DNA from: Actinoplanes ianthinogenes
GTDB lineage: Bacteria; Actinomycetota; Actinomycetes; Mycobacteriales; Micromonosporaceae
Reading direction: 5' to 3'
NCBI RefSeq assembly: GCF_018324205.1
Contig: NZ_AP023356.1
Location: forward strand, 6,511,501 to 6,575,500
Length of the DNA stretch: 64,000 nt
The position numbers were made by a program, and so were the translations under genes. The notes under the pieces were generated by a model, which saw only the letters and a list, made by a program, of their open reading frames with translations, was not told the origin of the DNA and searched no databases. Positions 49,849 through 57,513 of the stretch are shown here, piece by piece. Each line of letters starts with the position of its first letter. Positions within the stretch are counted from its first letter, which is position 1.

Positions 49849-50583
49849 TTATCCGGTCTGTTGCCAGCGCCGGTGACGCTCTCGCCACCCCTGCGAGGGG
49901 GTCGGTTCGGGGCTGGGGTCCGTCGATGCGCCGGGCGAGGCGGACGCGCCGGTGGACGGCGGATCGCTGGGCGCCGGGCTGTCCGGCGGCGGGGTGCTGC
50001 CGGCCGGGGACGGCGCGGTCGGGGTGGGTACCGGCGGGGTGACGCAGTCGCAGGGCGGGGTGGTGGTCGTTCTCGGTCGCGCCGGCCGGTCCCTGAAATC
50101 CGCCGGAGCCGCCGGCTCGATCGCCCCGGGTTGGTGGCCGGCGGCGGTGGCGTGCGGCGCGGTGGTCCGCTTGTGGGTGACCTCACCCATCCGGGTGGTC
50201 GCGTCCGCGGTGGGCGGGGTGGGCTCGGCGGCCGGCGCGGACAGCGCCGGCGCGGCTGCCGCCTGATCGGCCGCCGTCTGATCGGCTGCCGTCTGATCGG
50301 CGAAGGCCGAGGTCAGGCCGCGGGCCACGAGGAGGTAGGAGCCGACCGCGCCGAGCATCGCGACGAGACACAACACCGTAACCGCGACAAATCGACGCGG
50401 CGGCTTCGCGTCGGTCTCCGGCGGGACGGTGCGCCACTCCATCAGCGAGCCGGGGAACGTGCTCAGCCCGGTCGAGGTGACGTCCGGCCCGTCGACCGGC
50501 TCGGACGGGCGGCGGCCCAGGTCGTACTTGACCGAGCGCCAGGCCCCGCGCAGCTCGGCACGGATCCTTCGCCACAGGCTCAT
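49849..50583 (-). CDS. Membrane-anchored Pro/Thr-rich protein
   Basis: 244 residues from ATG 50583. N-terminal cytoplasmic 70 residues (LWRRIRAELRGAWRSVKYDL), one transmembrane helix about 73-95 (FVAVTVLCLVAMLGAVGSYL), then a low-complexity exterior with repeated DQTAADQTAADQ and Pro/Ser/Thr runs ending SQGWRERHRRWQQTG. Divergent from the Rv2175c-like gene, downstream of which lie carotenoid genes. Function unknown; an envelope protein or kinase substrate is possible. Confidence 0.65.
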   Translation of the reverse strand: MSLWRRIRAELRGAWRSVKYDLGRRPSEPVDGPDVTSTGLSTFPGSLMEWRTVPPETDAKPPRRFVAVTVLCLVAMLGAVGSYLLVARGLTSAFADQTAADQTAADQAAAAPALSAPAAEPTPPTADATTRMGEVTHKRTTAPHATAAGHQPGAIEPAAPADFRDRPARPRTTTTPPCDCVTPPVPTPTAPSPAGSTPPPDSPAPSDPPSTGASASPGASTDPSPEPTPSQGWRERHRRWQQTG

Positions 50584-50619
50584 CAACAGTTCTCCGATCT
50601 GGTCTGGCACCCTGTACGC

Positions 50620-50970
50620 GTGAGCGAACCCGTCATCACCGAACCCGCCGGATGGATCAACCTGCCGGACGTGTCCGAGAAACTCGGCGTGTCGATCAGC
50701 AAGGTCAACCAGATGCTCAAGGACGGCGACCTGCTCGCCGTCCGCCGTGACGGCATCCGTCTGGTGCCCGCCGAACTGGTGGCGAACGCCACCGTTCTCA
50801 AGCACCTGCCCGGCATCCTGACCCTGCTCCGCGACGCCGGGTATAACGACGAAGAGGCCTTCGGGTGGCTCTACGAAGCCGATCCGGGGCTGGGCGGCAA
50901 CGCCGCGACGGCGCTCGGCGGAGACCTGGCCCGCGAGGTCAAGCGTCGCGCCCAAGCGCTCGGCTTCTGA
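50620..50970 (+). CDS. Rv2175c-family DNA-binding protein
   Basis: 116 residues from GTG 50620. WINLPDVSEKLGVSISKVNQ, MLKDGDLLAVRRDGIRLVPA, HLPGILTLLRDAGYNDEEAF and WLYEADPGLGGNAATALGGD match the Rv2175c type, a winged-helix DNA-binding protein phosphorylated by PknL in M. tuberculosis. The adjacent PASTA kinase is the probable partner. An N-terminal Thr (ITEPAGW) is available for phosphorylation. Confidence 0.85.
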   Translation: MSEPVITEPAGWINLPDVSEKLGVSISKVNQMLKDGDLLAVRRDGIRLVPAELVANATVLKHLPGILTLLRDAGYNDEEAFGWLYEADPGLGGNAATALGGDLAREVKRRAQALGF

Positions 50971-50974
50971 TTCC

Positions 50975-51301
50975 GTGCGGCATCTGGCGTACGTGCTGGT
51001 GCTGGCCGGCTGCCTGGCCGGCGCCCTGTGGCTGGAGCCGATCCTGCGGGTGAACGTGCTTCGCCGGTGGCGCCGGCTGCTGCTGACCGTGCTGCCGGTG
51101 GCGGTCGTCTTCGTCCTCTGGGACCTCGGGGCGATCGCCGCCGGGCACTGGACCTTCGACCCGGGGCAGATCACCGGGATCTATCTGGGCGCCGGGTTGC
51201 CGCTCGACGAGGTGCTGTTCTTCCTGGTGGTGCCGGTCTGCGCGATCCTCGGGTTCGAGGCGGTGCGCGCGGTGCTGCGACGACCCGCGGGGGACGAGTG
51301 A
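50975..51301 (+). CDS. Lycopene cyclase subunit, CrtYc type
   Basis: 108 residues, GTG start. Three hydrophobic segments (LAYVLVLAGCLAGALWLEPI; LTVLPVAVVFVLWDLGAIAA; LPLDEVLFFLVVPVCAILGF). HWTFDPGQITGIYLGAGLPL and DEVLFFLVVPVC are characteristic of the heterodimeric bacterial lycopene cyclases (CrtYc/CrtYd). The reading frame ends in a GTGA overlap with the second subunit. Confidence 0.82.
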   Translation: MRHLAYVLVLAGCLAGALWLEPILRVNVLRRWRRLLLTVLPVAVVFVLWDLGAIAAGHWTFDPGQITGIYLGAGLPLDEVLFFLVVPVCAILGFEAVRAVLRRPAGDE

Positions 51302-51633
51302 GTTACACCACCGCGGCAGTACTGGGAGTCCTCGGTGCTCTGGCCCTCGATCTGCTGATCTTCCGGACGAAGCTGGTGACCCGCCTGGTCTTCTGGGCGA
51401 CCTATCCGATCATCTTCGGTTTTCAGCTGATCTCGAACGGCATCCTCACCGGGCGGAACATCGTCATCTACGACCCGGACGCGATCATCGGCTGGCGCCT
51501 GGTCCACGCCCCCGTCGAGGACCTGCTGTTCGGCTTCGCCATGGTGCTGAGCACCCTCTCGCTGTGGATCGTGTGGGGCCGCCGCGGCGTGCAGCGGACC
51601 CCGGCCGCCGGAGCTAGACGGAGCGACGGGTAG
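51298..51633 (+). CDS. Lycopene cyclase subunit, CrtYd type
   Basis: 111 residues from GTG 51298. Membrane protein with LGALALDLLIFRTKLVTRLV, FWATYPIIFGFQLISNGILT, then ILTGRNIVIYDPDAIIGWRL and APVEDLLFGFAMVLSTLSLW, the signature (PxEDLLF) of the second half. With CrtYc it forms an intramembrane lycopene cyclase; ring type (beta or epsilon) cannot be told. Its end overlaps the convergent prenyl synthase by 20 bases. Confidence 0.82.
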   Translation: MSYTTAAVLGVLGALALDLLIFRTKLVTRLVFWATYPIIFGFQLISNGILTGRNIVIYDPDAIIGWRLVHAPVEDLLFGFAMVLSTLSLWIVWGRRGVQRTPAAGARRSDG

Positions 51634-52684
51634 CCGCGTCCGCGAGCCGGTGCAGCACGCCGCGCGCCTCCTCCTCGATCGGCGCCCGGTCGAGCGCCGC
51701 CAGGGAGCCGGCCATCAGCTCCTCGATCCGCGCCTCGGTCGCGTCCAGCGCGCCGCAGTCGCGGATCAGCGCCCGCAGCCGCGCCACCCCGGCGTCGTCC
51801 AGCCCGGGATCGCCGAGGCCCGCGTCCAGCTCCGCCCGCCCGGCCGCGCCGAGCGCCCCGAACGCCGCCGCCACCAGATAGGTCCGCTTGCCCTCGCGCA
51901 GGTCGTCCCCGGCCGGCTTGCCGGTCTGCGCCGGGTCGCCGAACACGCCGAGCACGTCGTCGCGCAGCTGGAACGCCTCACCCAGCGGCAACCCGAACGC
52001 CGAGTAGGCGGCGGACACCTCCGGCCCGGCGCCGGCCAGCGCCGCGCCGAGCAGCAGCGGGCGCTCCACGGTGTACTTGGCCGCCTTGTACTGCGCGACC
52101 TTCCCGGCCCGCTCCAGCGAGGTGTCCGCGGTCACCGGGGTGAGCACGTCGAGATACTGCCCGACGGTCACCTCGGTGCGCATCGCGTCGAACACCGGCC
52201 GGGCCCGGGCCAGGTCGGCCCACGGCATCCCGGAGGTGTGCAGCAGCTCGTCGGACCAGACCAGGGCCAGGTCGCCGAGCAGCACCGCGGCGCACTCGCC
52301 GAACCCGGCCGCGGACCCGCGCCAGCCCGACCCGGCGTGCAGCCGCTCGAACCGGCGGTGCACCGACGGCACCCCGCGCCGGGTGTCCGAGCGGTCCATC
52401 AGGTCGTCGTGGATCAGCGCGCTGGCCTGCACCAGCTCCAGCGACGCGAGGGCGGCGACCGCCTCGTCGGTGTCGGACCCGCCGGCGCCCCGGAACCCCC
52501 AGTAGCCGAACGCGGGCCGCAGCCTTTTCCCGCCGCCCAGCACGAACTCGGTGAGCGTGGCGGCCACCTCGGCCAGCGCCGGGTCGATCGCCAGCAGCCG
52601 GTCGCGCTGCGCGGCCAGGAAAGCGGTCAGCGCCTTGTCGACCCGGGGCCGGAGCCCGGCCAGTTCGAGCGGGGAAGTCGTCAC
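51614..52684 (-). CDS. Polyprenyl (geranylgeranyl) diphosphate synthase
   Basis: 356 residues, GTG start. First Asp-rich motif DDLMD (in LIHDDLMDRSDTRRG), second motif QLRDDVLGVFGD, GGGKRLRP binding box and KTGKPAGDDLREGKRTYL-type region (here QTGKPAGDDLREGKRTYLV). It lengthens isoprenoid chains, likely to GGPP. Its position near CrtYc/CrtYd suggests supply for carotenoid synthesis, while in mycobacteria the corresponding gene (idsA2) lies in the same neighbourhood. Confidence 0.9.
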   Translation of the reverse strand: MTTSPLELAGLRPRVDKALTAFLAAQRDRLLAIDPALAEVAATLTEFVLGGGKRLRPAFGYWGFRGAGGSDTDEAVAALASLELVQASALIHDDLMDRSDTRRGVPSVHRRFERLHAGSGWRGSAAGFGECAAVLLGDLALVWSDELLHTSGMPWADLARARPVFDAMRTEVTVGQYLDVLTPVTADTSLERAGKVAQYKAAKYTVERPLLLGAALAGAGPEVSAAYSAFGLPLGEAFQLRDDVLGVFGDPAQTGKPAGDDLREGKRTYLVAAAFGALGAAGRAELDAGLGDPGLDDAGVARLRALIRDCGALDATEARIEELMAGSLAALDRAPIEEEARGVLHRLADAATRRSV

Positions 52685-52744
52685 ACGACGACGCTACTTG
52701 TTCGCGCAGATACCCCGGTAAACCGGCCCGGTAGAGTGCCCGGT

Positions 52745-53668
52745 GTGTCTCTCGGTCTCCCCTCCAAGCTGCCCGGCACGCCGTCGGTCGGCGAGCTGAT
52801 CCGTGGCGCGGCGCCGACCTTCTCGTTCGAGTTCTTCCCGCCGAAGACGATCGACGGGGAGCGGCTGCTCTGGCAGGCGATCCGGGAGCTGGAGTCGCTG
52901 CGGCCGAGCTTCGTGTCGATCACCTACGGCGCCGGCGGCACCACCCGGGAGACCACGGTCGCGGTCACCGAGCGGGTCGCCACCGAGACCACCCTGCTGC
53001 CGCTGGCCCATCTCACCGCCGTCGACCACTCGGTCGCCGACCTGCGCAACGTGATCGGCCGGCTGGCCGGCGCCGGGATCCGCAACGTGCTCGCGCTGCG
53101 CGGCGACCCGCCGGGCGACCCGGCGGGGGAGTGGGTGCGCCATCCCGAGGGCGTCGACTACGCGGCGGACCTGGTCCGGCTGATCCGCGAGTCCGGGGAC
53201 TTCAGCGTCGGGGTGGCCGCGTTCCCCTACAAGCACCCCCGCTCGGCGGACGTCGAGGACGACACCCGCAACTTCGTCCGCAAGTGCCGGGCCGGCGCGG
53301 ACTACGCGATCACCCAGATGTTCTTCGACGCCGACGACTACCTGCGGCTGCGTGACCGGGTGGCGGCCGAGGGCTGCGGCACCCCGATCGTGGCCGGGGT
53401 GATGCCGGTGACCCGGCTGGCCACCATCGAGCGGTCCACCCAGCTGTCCGGGGCGCCGTTCCCGCCGGCGCTGCTGCGCGAGTTCGAGCGGGTCGCCGGG
53501 GACGACGCGGCGGTGCGTGAGCTCGGCATCGAGAAGTGCGCGCAGATGTGCGCGCGGCTGCTCGACGAGGGCGTGCCGGGCATCCACTTCATCACCATGA
53601 ATCGGTCGACCGCGACCCGCGAGGTGTGGCAGCGGCTCGCCCCGCCGGAAGTCGCCGCGGCCGCGTGA
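52745..53668 (+). CDS. metF: Methylenetetrahydrofolate reductase
   Basis: 307 residues from GTG 52745; TAGAGT ends seven bases upstream, so the message may be leaderless. FSFEFFPPKT, FVSITYGAGGTTRE, NVLALRGDPPGD, VAAFPYKHPRSADVEDDTRN, and ITQMFFDADDYLRLRDRVAA are MetF motifs (FAD and folate sites). It reduces 5,10-methylene-THF to 5-methyl-THF for methionine. Start codon overlap of the following gene (GTGA) implies an operon with the CDP-alcohol transferase. Confidence 0.9.
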   Translation: MSLGLPSKLPGTPSVGELIRGAAPTFSFEFFPPKTIDGERLLWQAIRELESLRPSFVSITYGAGGTTRETTVAVTERVATETTLLPLAHLTAVDHSVADLRNVIGRLAGAGIRNVLALRGDPPGDPAGEWVRHPEGVDYAADLVRLIRESGDFSVGVAAFPYKHPRSADVEDDTRNFVRKCRAGADYAITQMFFDADDYLRLRDRVAAEGCGTPIVAGVMPVTRLATIERSTQLSGAPFPPALLREFERVAGDDAAVRELGIEKCAQMCARLLDEGVPGIHFITMNRSTATREVWQRLAPPEVAAAA

Positions 53669-54291
53669 ACTGGGACGAATACGCCACCGCCTGGTCCGGG
53701 CTGCACGGCGGATTCGACCCGCGGCGGGCGTCGCCGGTGGTGCGCGGGTGGGTGCGCACGGCGTACCGGATCGGGGCGTGGCTGAGCAGCCACCGCGTGT
53801 CGCCGATGGCAGTGACCACTTTCGGCCTCCTGCTCTGCGTGGCCGTGCCGCTCGTGGCGCCCCTCAGCCTCCTCGCGGCCGCCCTGCTGGTGGTGCTGGC
53901 CGCGCTCGCGGACGGGCTCGACGGGGCGGTCGCGGTGGTCTCGGACCGGGTGACCAAAACCGGTTTTGTGTACGACTCGATGGCCGACCGCCTCGGCGAG
54001 GCCGCCTGGCTGACCGCCTTCTGGCTCGTCGGCGCGCCGGGCTGGCTCGTCGTCGTGGCCGGCGCCGCGAGCTGGCTGCACGAGTACCTCCGGGCCCGCG
54101 CCACCGCCGCCGGCATGTCCGAGATCGGCGCGGTCACCGTGGCCGAGCGGCCCACCCGCGTCCTGGTGGCCGGCCTCGGCCTGGCCGGCCTCGCCGTGGT
54201 GGCGCTGCCCTGGGTGCCGCCGGCGCTCTGGGCAGCCCTGCAATTCGCCGGCCTCGTGCAATTGTGGATCGCGGTCCGTCGCGCTCTTTAA
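53665..54291 (+). CDS. CDP-alcohol phosphatidyltransferase-like membrane protein
   Basis: 208 residues, GTG start overlapping metF. The family box D-x2-DG-x2-AR-x8-G-x3-D-x3-D appears as DGLDGAVAV...GFVYDSMAD with the Asp set intact but the Arg replaced by Val. Four or more membrane helices (VTTFGLLLCVAVPLVAPLSL; FWLVGAPGWLVVVAGAASWL). It should transfer a phosphoalcohol onto a lipid alcohol, but the Arg change may affect activity or substrate. Confidence 0.75.
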   Translation: MNWDEYATAWSGLHGGFDPRRASPVVRGWVRTAYRIGAWLSSHRVSPMAVTTFGLLLCVAVPLVAPLSLLAAALLVVLAALADGLDGAVAVVSDRVTKTGFVYDSMADRLGEAAWLTAFWLVGAPGWLVVVAGAASWLHEYLRARATAAGMSEIGAVTVAERPTRVLVAGLGLAGLAVVALPWVPPALWAALQFAGLVQLWIAVRRAL

Positions 54292-54393
54292 TCGGTTGTC
54301 GGCCGTCGATGCCGCGCCTATTTTCTTCCTCAGCAGTCACGGCTGTGAGCTGCGAATTCGTGGTGGAAAAAGAGTTGACGGAGGTGAAACGGA

Positions 54394-54831
54394 ATGAGCG
54401 CGGTGCTGGTTCTCAACGCCGACTGCGGGCCGCTGCACCGGGTCAGCCTCCGGCACGCGATCCGGATGCTGTTCCGTCAGGTGGCGGTGGTGCACGAGGC
54501 GCAGCCGGACGCGACCATCGGGGTCTATCAGGTCCCGACCGTGGTCCGCCTGGTCAGTTACGTGGTGACCCGCTGGCGGCGCGGGCGCGGCCCGGGCTGG
54601 TCGCGGGCCGGGGTGCTGACCCGGGACCGGAAGGTCTGCGGGTACTGCGGGGAGACGGCCACCACCATCGACCACATCCTGCCCCGGTCCCGCGGCGGCG
54701 GGAACGACTGGCTCAACACCGTGGCGGCCTGCGGTCGCTGCAACAACCGAAAGCGGGACCGGACTCCCGCGGAGGCCCGGATGCCGTTGCGCGTGACGCC
54801 CTACGCGCCGGCCTGGGTGACCTTCGCCTGA
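54394..54831 (+). CDS. HNH endonuclease domain protein
   Basis: 145 residues, preceded by GGAGGTGAAACGG. N-terminal VLVLNADCGPLHRVSLRHAI, then the HNH centre: VCGYCGETATTIDHILPRSR, GGNDWLNTVAACGRCNNRKR. Small host HNH proteins of this type are widespread in actinobacteria near repair or metabolic genes; their substrate is unknown. No intein or intron is visible around it. Confidence 0.85.
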   Translation: MSAVLVLNADCGPLHRVSLRHAIRMLFRQVAVVHEAQPDATIGVYQVPTVVRLVSYVVTRWRRGRGPGWSRAGVLTRDRKVCGYCGETATTIDHILPRSRGGGNDWLNTVAACGRCNNRKRDRTPAEARMPLRVTPYAPAWVTFA

Positions 54832-54883
54832 TACCGGGCGGCCGGCGGGTTGACACGGGGCCCCGCCGGCCGCCCCTCCTCGT

Positions 54884-54915
54884 CCCCGGATCGTCCGCTT
54901 ACGGACGATCCGGGG
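54884..54915. promoter_or_regulatory. Perfect 14-bp inverted repeat upstream of MarR
   Basis: CCCCGGATCGTCCG (54884-54897) and CGGACGATCCGGGG (54902-54915) are perfect complements across CTTA. It lies 13 bases upstream of the MarR start, directly ahead of the likely -10 (TAACCT, 54917-54922). It could be the MarR operator, or a terminator for the HNH gene; without a T-run the operator reading is favoured. Confidence 0.55.
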
Positions 54916-54928
54916 ATAACCTTGTTTC

Positions 54929-55408
54929 ATGGCCGTCCCCGAACGCACCGTCCCTGACCGCACCGTGCTCGACGTCAGCCGCCTGCTCAACGAAGCCGGG
55001 CACACGCTGACCAACCGCCTCGCCGCCGCCCTCGCCGAGGTCGATCTCACCCCGCGGATGCAGTGCGTGCTGGTGCACGCGCTGGAGGAGGAGCGCACCC
55101 AGATCCAGCTGGCGGCGCTGGCCGGGCTGGACAAGACCACCATGGTCAGCACCGTCGACGAGCTGGAGAGGCGCGGCCTGGCCGAGCGTCAGGCGTCGGC
55201 CACCGACCGGCGGGCCCGGATCATCGCGGTCACCGAGAAGGGCCGCCTCGCCGCGGAGGAGGGCCAGCGGATCGTCGACGGGGTGCACCGCGACGCGCTG
55301 GCCGGCTTCCCCGCGGAGTCCCGCACCGCGTTCCTCGGCCTGCTCGAGTCCCTGGCGCAGGAGTCCTTCGCCGGCCCCCAGCCGGTGCGCCGCGCCCGCG
55401 GCAAGTGA
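54929..55408 (+). CDS. MarR-family transcriptional regulator
   Basis: 159 residues. MarR winged helix: VSRLLNEAGHTLTNRLAAAL, LTPRMQCVLVHALEEE, LAALAGLDKTTMVSTVDELE (recognition helix), RRGLAERQASATDRRARIIA (wing). Upstream of an MFS drug transporter on the same strand, with palindromes before both genes, so it most likely represses itself and the transporter until a ligand binds. Confidence 0.9.
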   Translation: MAVPERTVPDRTVLDVSRLLNEAGHTLTNRLAAALAEVDLTPRMQCVLVHALEEERTQIQLAALAGLDKTTMVSTVDELERRGLAERQASATDRRARIIAVTEKGRLAAEEGQRIVDGVHRDALAGFPAESRTAFLGLLESLAQESFAGPQPVRRARGK

Positions 55409-55443
55409 GCGCCCCGCGATCCTCTGCCAGAAGATGATCCTCC

Positions 55444-55473
55444 AACAGATAGTTCCGTAGCGGATTATCTGTT
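55444..55473. promoter_or_regulatory. Operator candidate before the MFS gene
   Basis: AACAGATA (55444-55451) and TATCTGTT (55466-55473) form a perfect inverted repeat around a 14-base centre, 11 bases before the transporter ATG. It is AT-rich compared with its surroundings and overlaps the expected -10, so binding should block transcription. It differs from the palindrome before the marR gene. Confidence 0.6.
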
Positions 55474-55484
55474 ACGGTCGGCTC

Positions 55485-57212
55485 ATGACTCCTTCCCGTG
55501 GAGCGACGCTGACCGTTCTGTGCACCGTCGCCTTGATGATCGTCTTGGACAGCACGATCGTGGCCGTCGCCATCCCCGCCATCCAGCGGGATCTCGGCTT
55601 CACCCCGGCCGGCGTCGCCTGGGTGGTCAACGGCTACCTGGTCGCCTTCGCCGGCTTCCTCCTGCTCGCCGGCCGCCTCGGTGATCTCCTCGGCGCCCGC
55701 CGCGTCTTCCTGGCCGGCCTGAGCGTCTTCACCGCCGCCAGCCTGCTCTGCGGCCTGGCGCCGACCGCGGGCCTGCTGGTCGCGGGCCGCTTCGTCCAGG
55801 GCGTCGGCGGCGCCCTCGCCTCCGCCGTCGTGCTCGGCATGATCGTCCGGCTCTACCCGGAGCCCGGCCCGCAGGCCCGCGCCATGGGCATCTTCAGCTT
55901 CACCCAGGCCGGCGGCGCCGCGATCGGCTTCGTGGCCGGCGGCGTCCTCACCGACCTGGCCGGCTGGCCCGCCATCTTCCTGATCAACGTCCCGATCGGC
56001 CTGGCCGCCTGGCTCGCCGGCCGCCGCCTGCTCCCCGCACCCGCCGCCGGTGCGCGGTCCGCGGCCGGTCAGGCGGTCACCCGCCGGATCGATCTGCTGG
56101 GCGCCGCGCTGATCACCGCCGGCCTGTCGCTCGGCGTCTACGCCATCGTCACGGTCGGCGAGCCGAGCCCGCCGGCCCCGGCGTGGTTGCTCGCCGCCGG
56201 CTCGGTCCTGCTGATCAGCGCATTTCTGGTACGCCAGGGCCGCGCGCCCGAACCCCTCGTCCCGCTGCGCCTGCTCCGCCGTCCCTGGCTGCTCGCCGCG
56301 AACGCCGCCGTCATCCTGATCCTGGCCGCCGGCATGGGCTTCCAGTTCGTGAACACCCTGTTCCTCCAGCGCGTGATGGGCCTCGACACGCTGCGAACCG
56401 GCCTGGCCTTCCTGCCGACCCCGATCGTGATCGGCCTGGTGTCCCTCGTCGTCGCCGCCCGCCTGACCGCCCGCTTCGGCCCGCGCCGAGTCCTGCTGAC
56501 CGGCCTGCTGCTGCTCGCGATCGGCCTGTCCCTGCTGGTCCGCGTCCCGGCAGACCCGTCCTACCTGATCGACGTCCTCACCCCGCTGATCATCATGGGC
56601 CTGGGCGTCGGCGTGACCGTCCCGGCGATCATGATGCTCGCCATGGCCGGCGCGTCCGACGAGGACACCGGCCTGGTCTCCGGCCTGATCAACACCGCCC
56701 AGCAGGCCGGCGCCGCCCTCGGCCTGGCGGTCCTGGCCGCGGTGGCCGCGAGCCGCACCTCCGCCCGGACGTCCGCCGGACTGCCCGAGACGCCGGCCCT
56801 CCGGGACGGGTACAGCCTCGCCTTCCTGACGGCGGCCGCCTTCGTCGTCGCCGCCCTGCTGATCGTCCTGACCGCCCTGCGCCACCCGCCCGCCCCGGCC
56901 GCGGCCACCGAGCCGCCCCTCCAGCAGGCCCCCGACGAGCCCTCCCTCCAGCGGCCGTCCTCCGACCAGCCCTCCCTCCAGCAGCCGGCTCCCGACCAGC
57001 TCTCTCTCCAGCGGTCGTCCTCCGACCAGCTCTCCCTCCAGCAGCCGGCCACCGACCAGCTCTCTCTCCAGCACCCGGCTCCCGACCAGCTCTCTCTCCA
57101 GCGGTCGTCCTCCGACCAGCTCTCCCTCCAGCAGCCGGCCACCGACGAGCCCTCCCTTCAACCGTCGGACTCGCGGCCGCCCAGCCCGGTCGTCTGCGCC
57201 GGCGAACGCTGA
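55485..57212 (+). CDS. MFS drug efflux transporter (DHA2-like) with repetitive C-terminal tail
   Basis: 575 residues. Up to 14 membrane helices; motif IVLDSTIVAVAIPAIQRDLG in helix 1, GRLGDLLGARRVFLAGLSVF (motif A) and GRFVQGVGGALASAVVLGMI. Residues about 480-575 form eight 10-residue repeats (DQLSLQRSSS, DQLSLQQPAT, DQLSLQHPAP). The transporter proper ends near 475, so the tail is an addition, cytoplasmic if helix count is even. Proton-driven export of an unknown compound, controlled by the MarR upstream. Confidence 0.88.
   Translation: MTPSRGATLTVLCTVALMIVLDSTIVAVAIPAIQRDLGFTPAGVAWVVNGYLVAFAGFLLLAGRLGDLLGARRVFLAGLSVFTAASLLCGLAPTAGLLVAGRFVQGVGGALASAVVLGMIVRLYPEPGPQARAMGIFSFTQAGGAAIGFVAGGVLTDLAGWPAIFLINVPIGLAAWLAGRRLLPAPAAGARSAAGQAVTRRIDLLGAALITAGLSLGVYAIVTVGEPSPPAPAWLLAAGSVLLISAFLVRQGRAPEPLVPLRLLRRPWLLAANAAVILILAAGMGFQFVNTLFLQRVMGLDTLRTGLAFLPTPIVIGLVSLVVAARLTARFGPRRVLLTGLLLLAIGLSLLVRVPADPSYLIDVLTPLIIMGLGVGVTVPAIMMLAMAGASDEDTGLVSGLINTAQQAGAALGLAVLAAVAASRTSARTSAGLPETPALRDGYSLAFLTAAAFVVAALLIVLTALRHPPAPAAATEPPLQQAPDEPSLQRPSSDQPSLQQPAPDQLSLQRSSSDQLSLQQPATDQLSLQHPAPDQLSLQRSSSDQLSLQQPATDEPSLQPSDSRPPSPVVCAGER
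56931..57170. repeat. Eight 30-bp in-frame repeats in the transporter tail
   Basis: Units of 30 bases around CTCCAGCGGTCGTCCTCCGA and CTCCAGCAGCCGGC alternate with strict 30-base period over about 240 bases, coding variants of DQLSLQxPAx. The A/B alternation (RSSS unit, PAT/PAP unit) indicates duplication of 60-base pairs. Confidence 0.85.
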
Positions 57213-57513
57213 CTTCGGTTCCGCCGCGCTGTCCACGACCGACTGGTTCCCCGAGGGTGTCTCACCGACCGTGAGGCACCCTCGCGGTTCGCTGGGCGAG
57301 TCGAGCCGGCACCCCTCGGGGTCGGCCGGGAGGGTCGGCCGGCCGTGAGGGGTGTGTCGGCGTTCCGAGACATCCTCGGGATCGGCCGGCCGTCGGGGCG
57401 TCGATGTTGTGCGGCACTGTCGCCGCCGGCCAGGGGGGTCGCCGGCCGTGAGAGGTGTGTCGGCGTTCCGAGGCGCCGTCGCGGCGTGGCTCACCTGGTC
57501 CCGGCTGCCCGGA
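57213..57513. other. Intergenic region with terminator and a direct repeat
   Basis: About 300 bases between convergent genes with no supported ORF. CGAGGGTG (57252-57259) and CACCCTCG (57277-57284), with CTCA/TGAG inside, form a terminator-like hairpin for the transporter. A 29-base element (starts GGCCGTGAGGGGTGTGTCGG) occurs at 57341-57369 and again at 57444-57472 with one mismatch. Confidence 0.65.

Noticed and set aside
54394..54831. HNH protein as a homing endonuclease or phage gene
   Set aside because: It lies far outside the prophage, among host genes, with no intron or intein next to it; stand-alone host HNH proteins are common.
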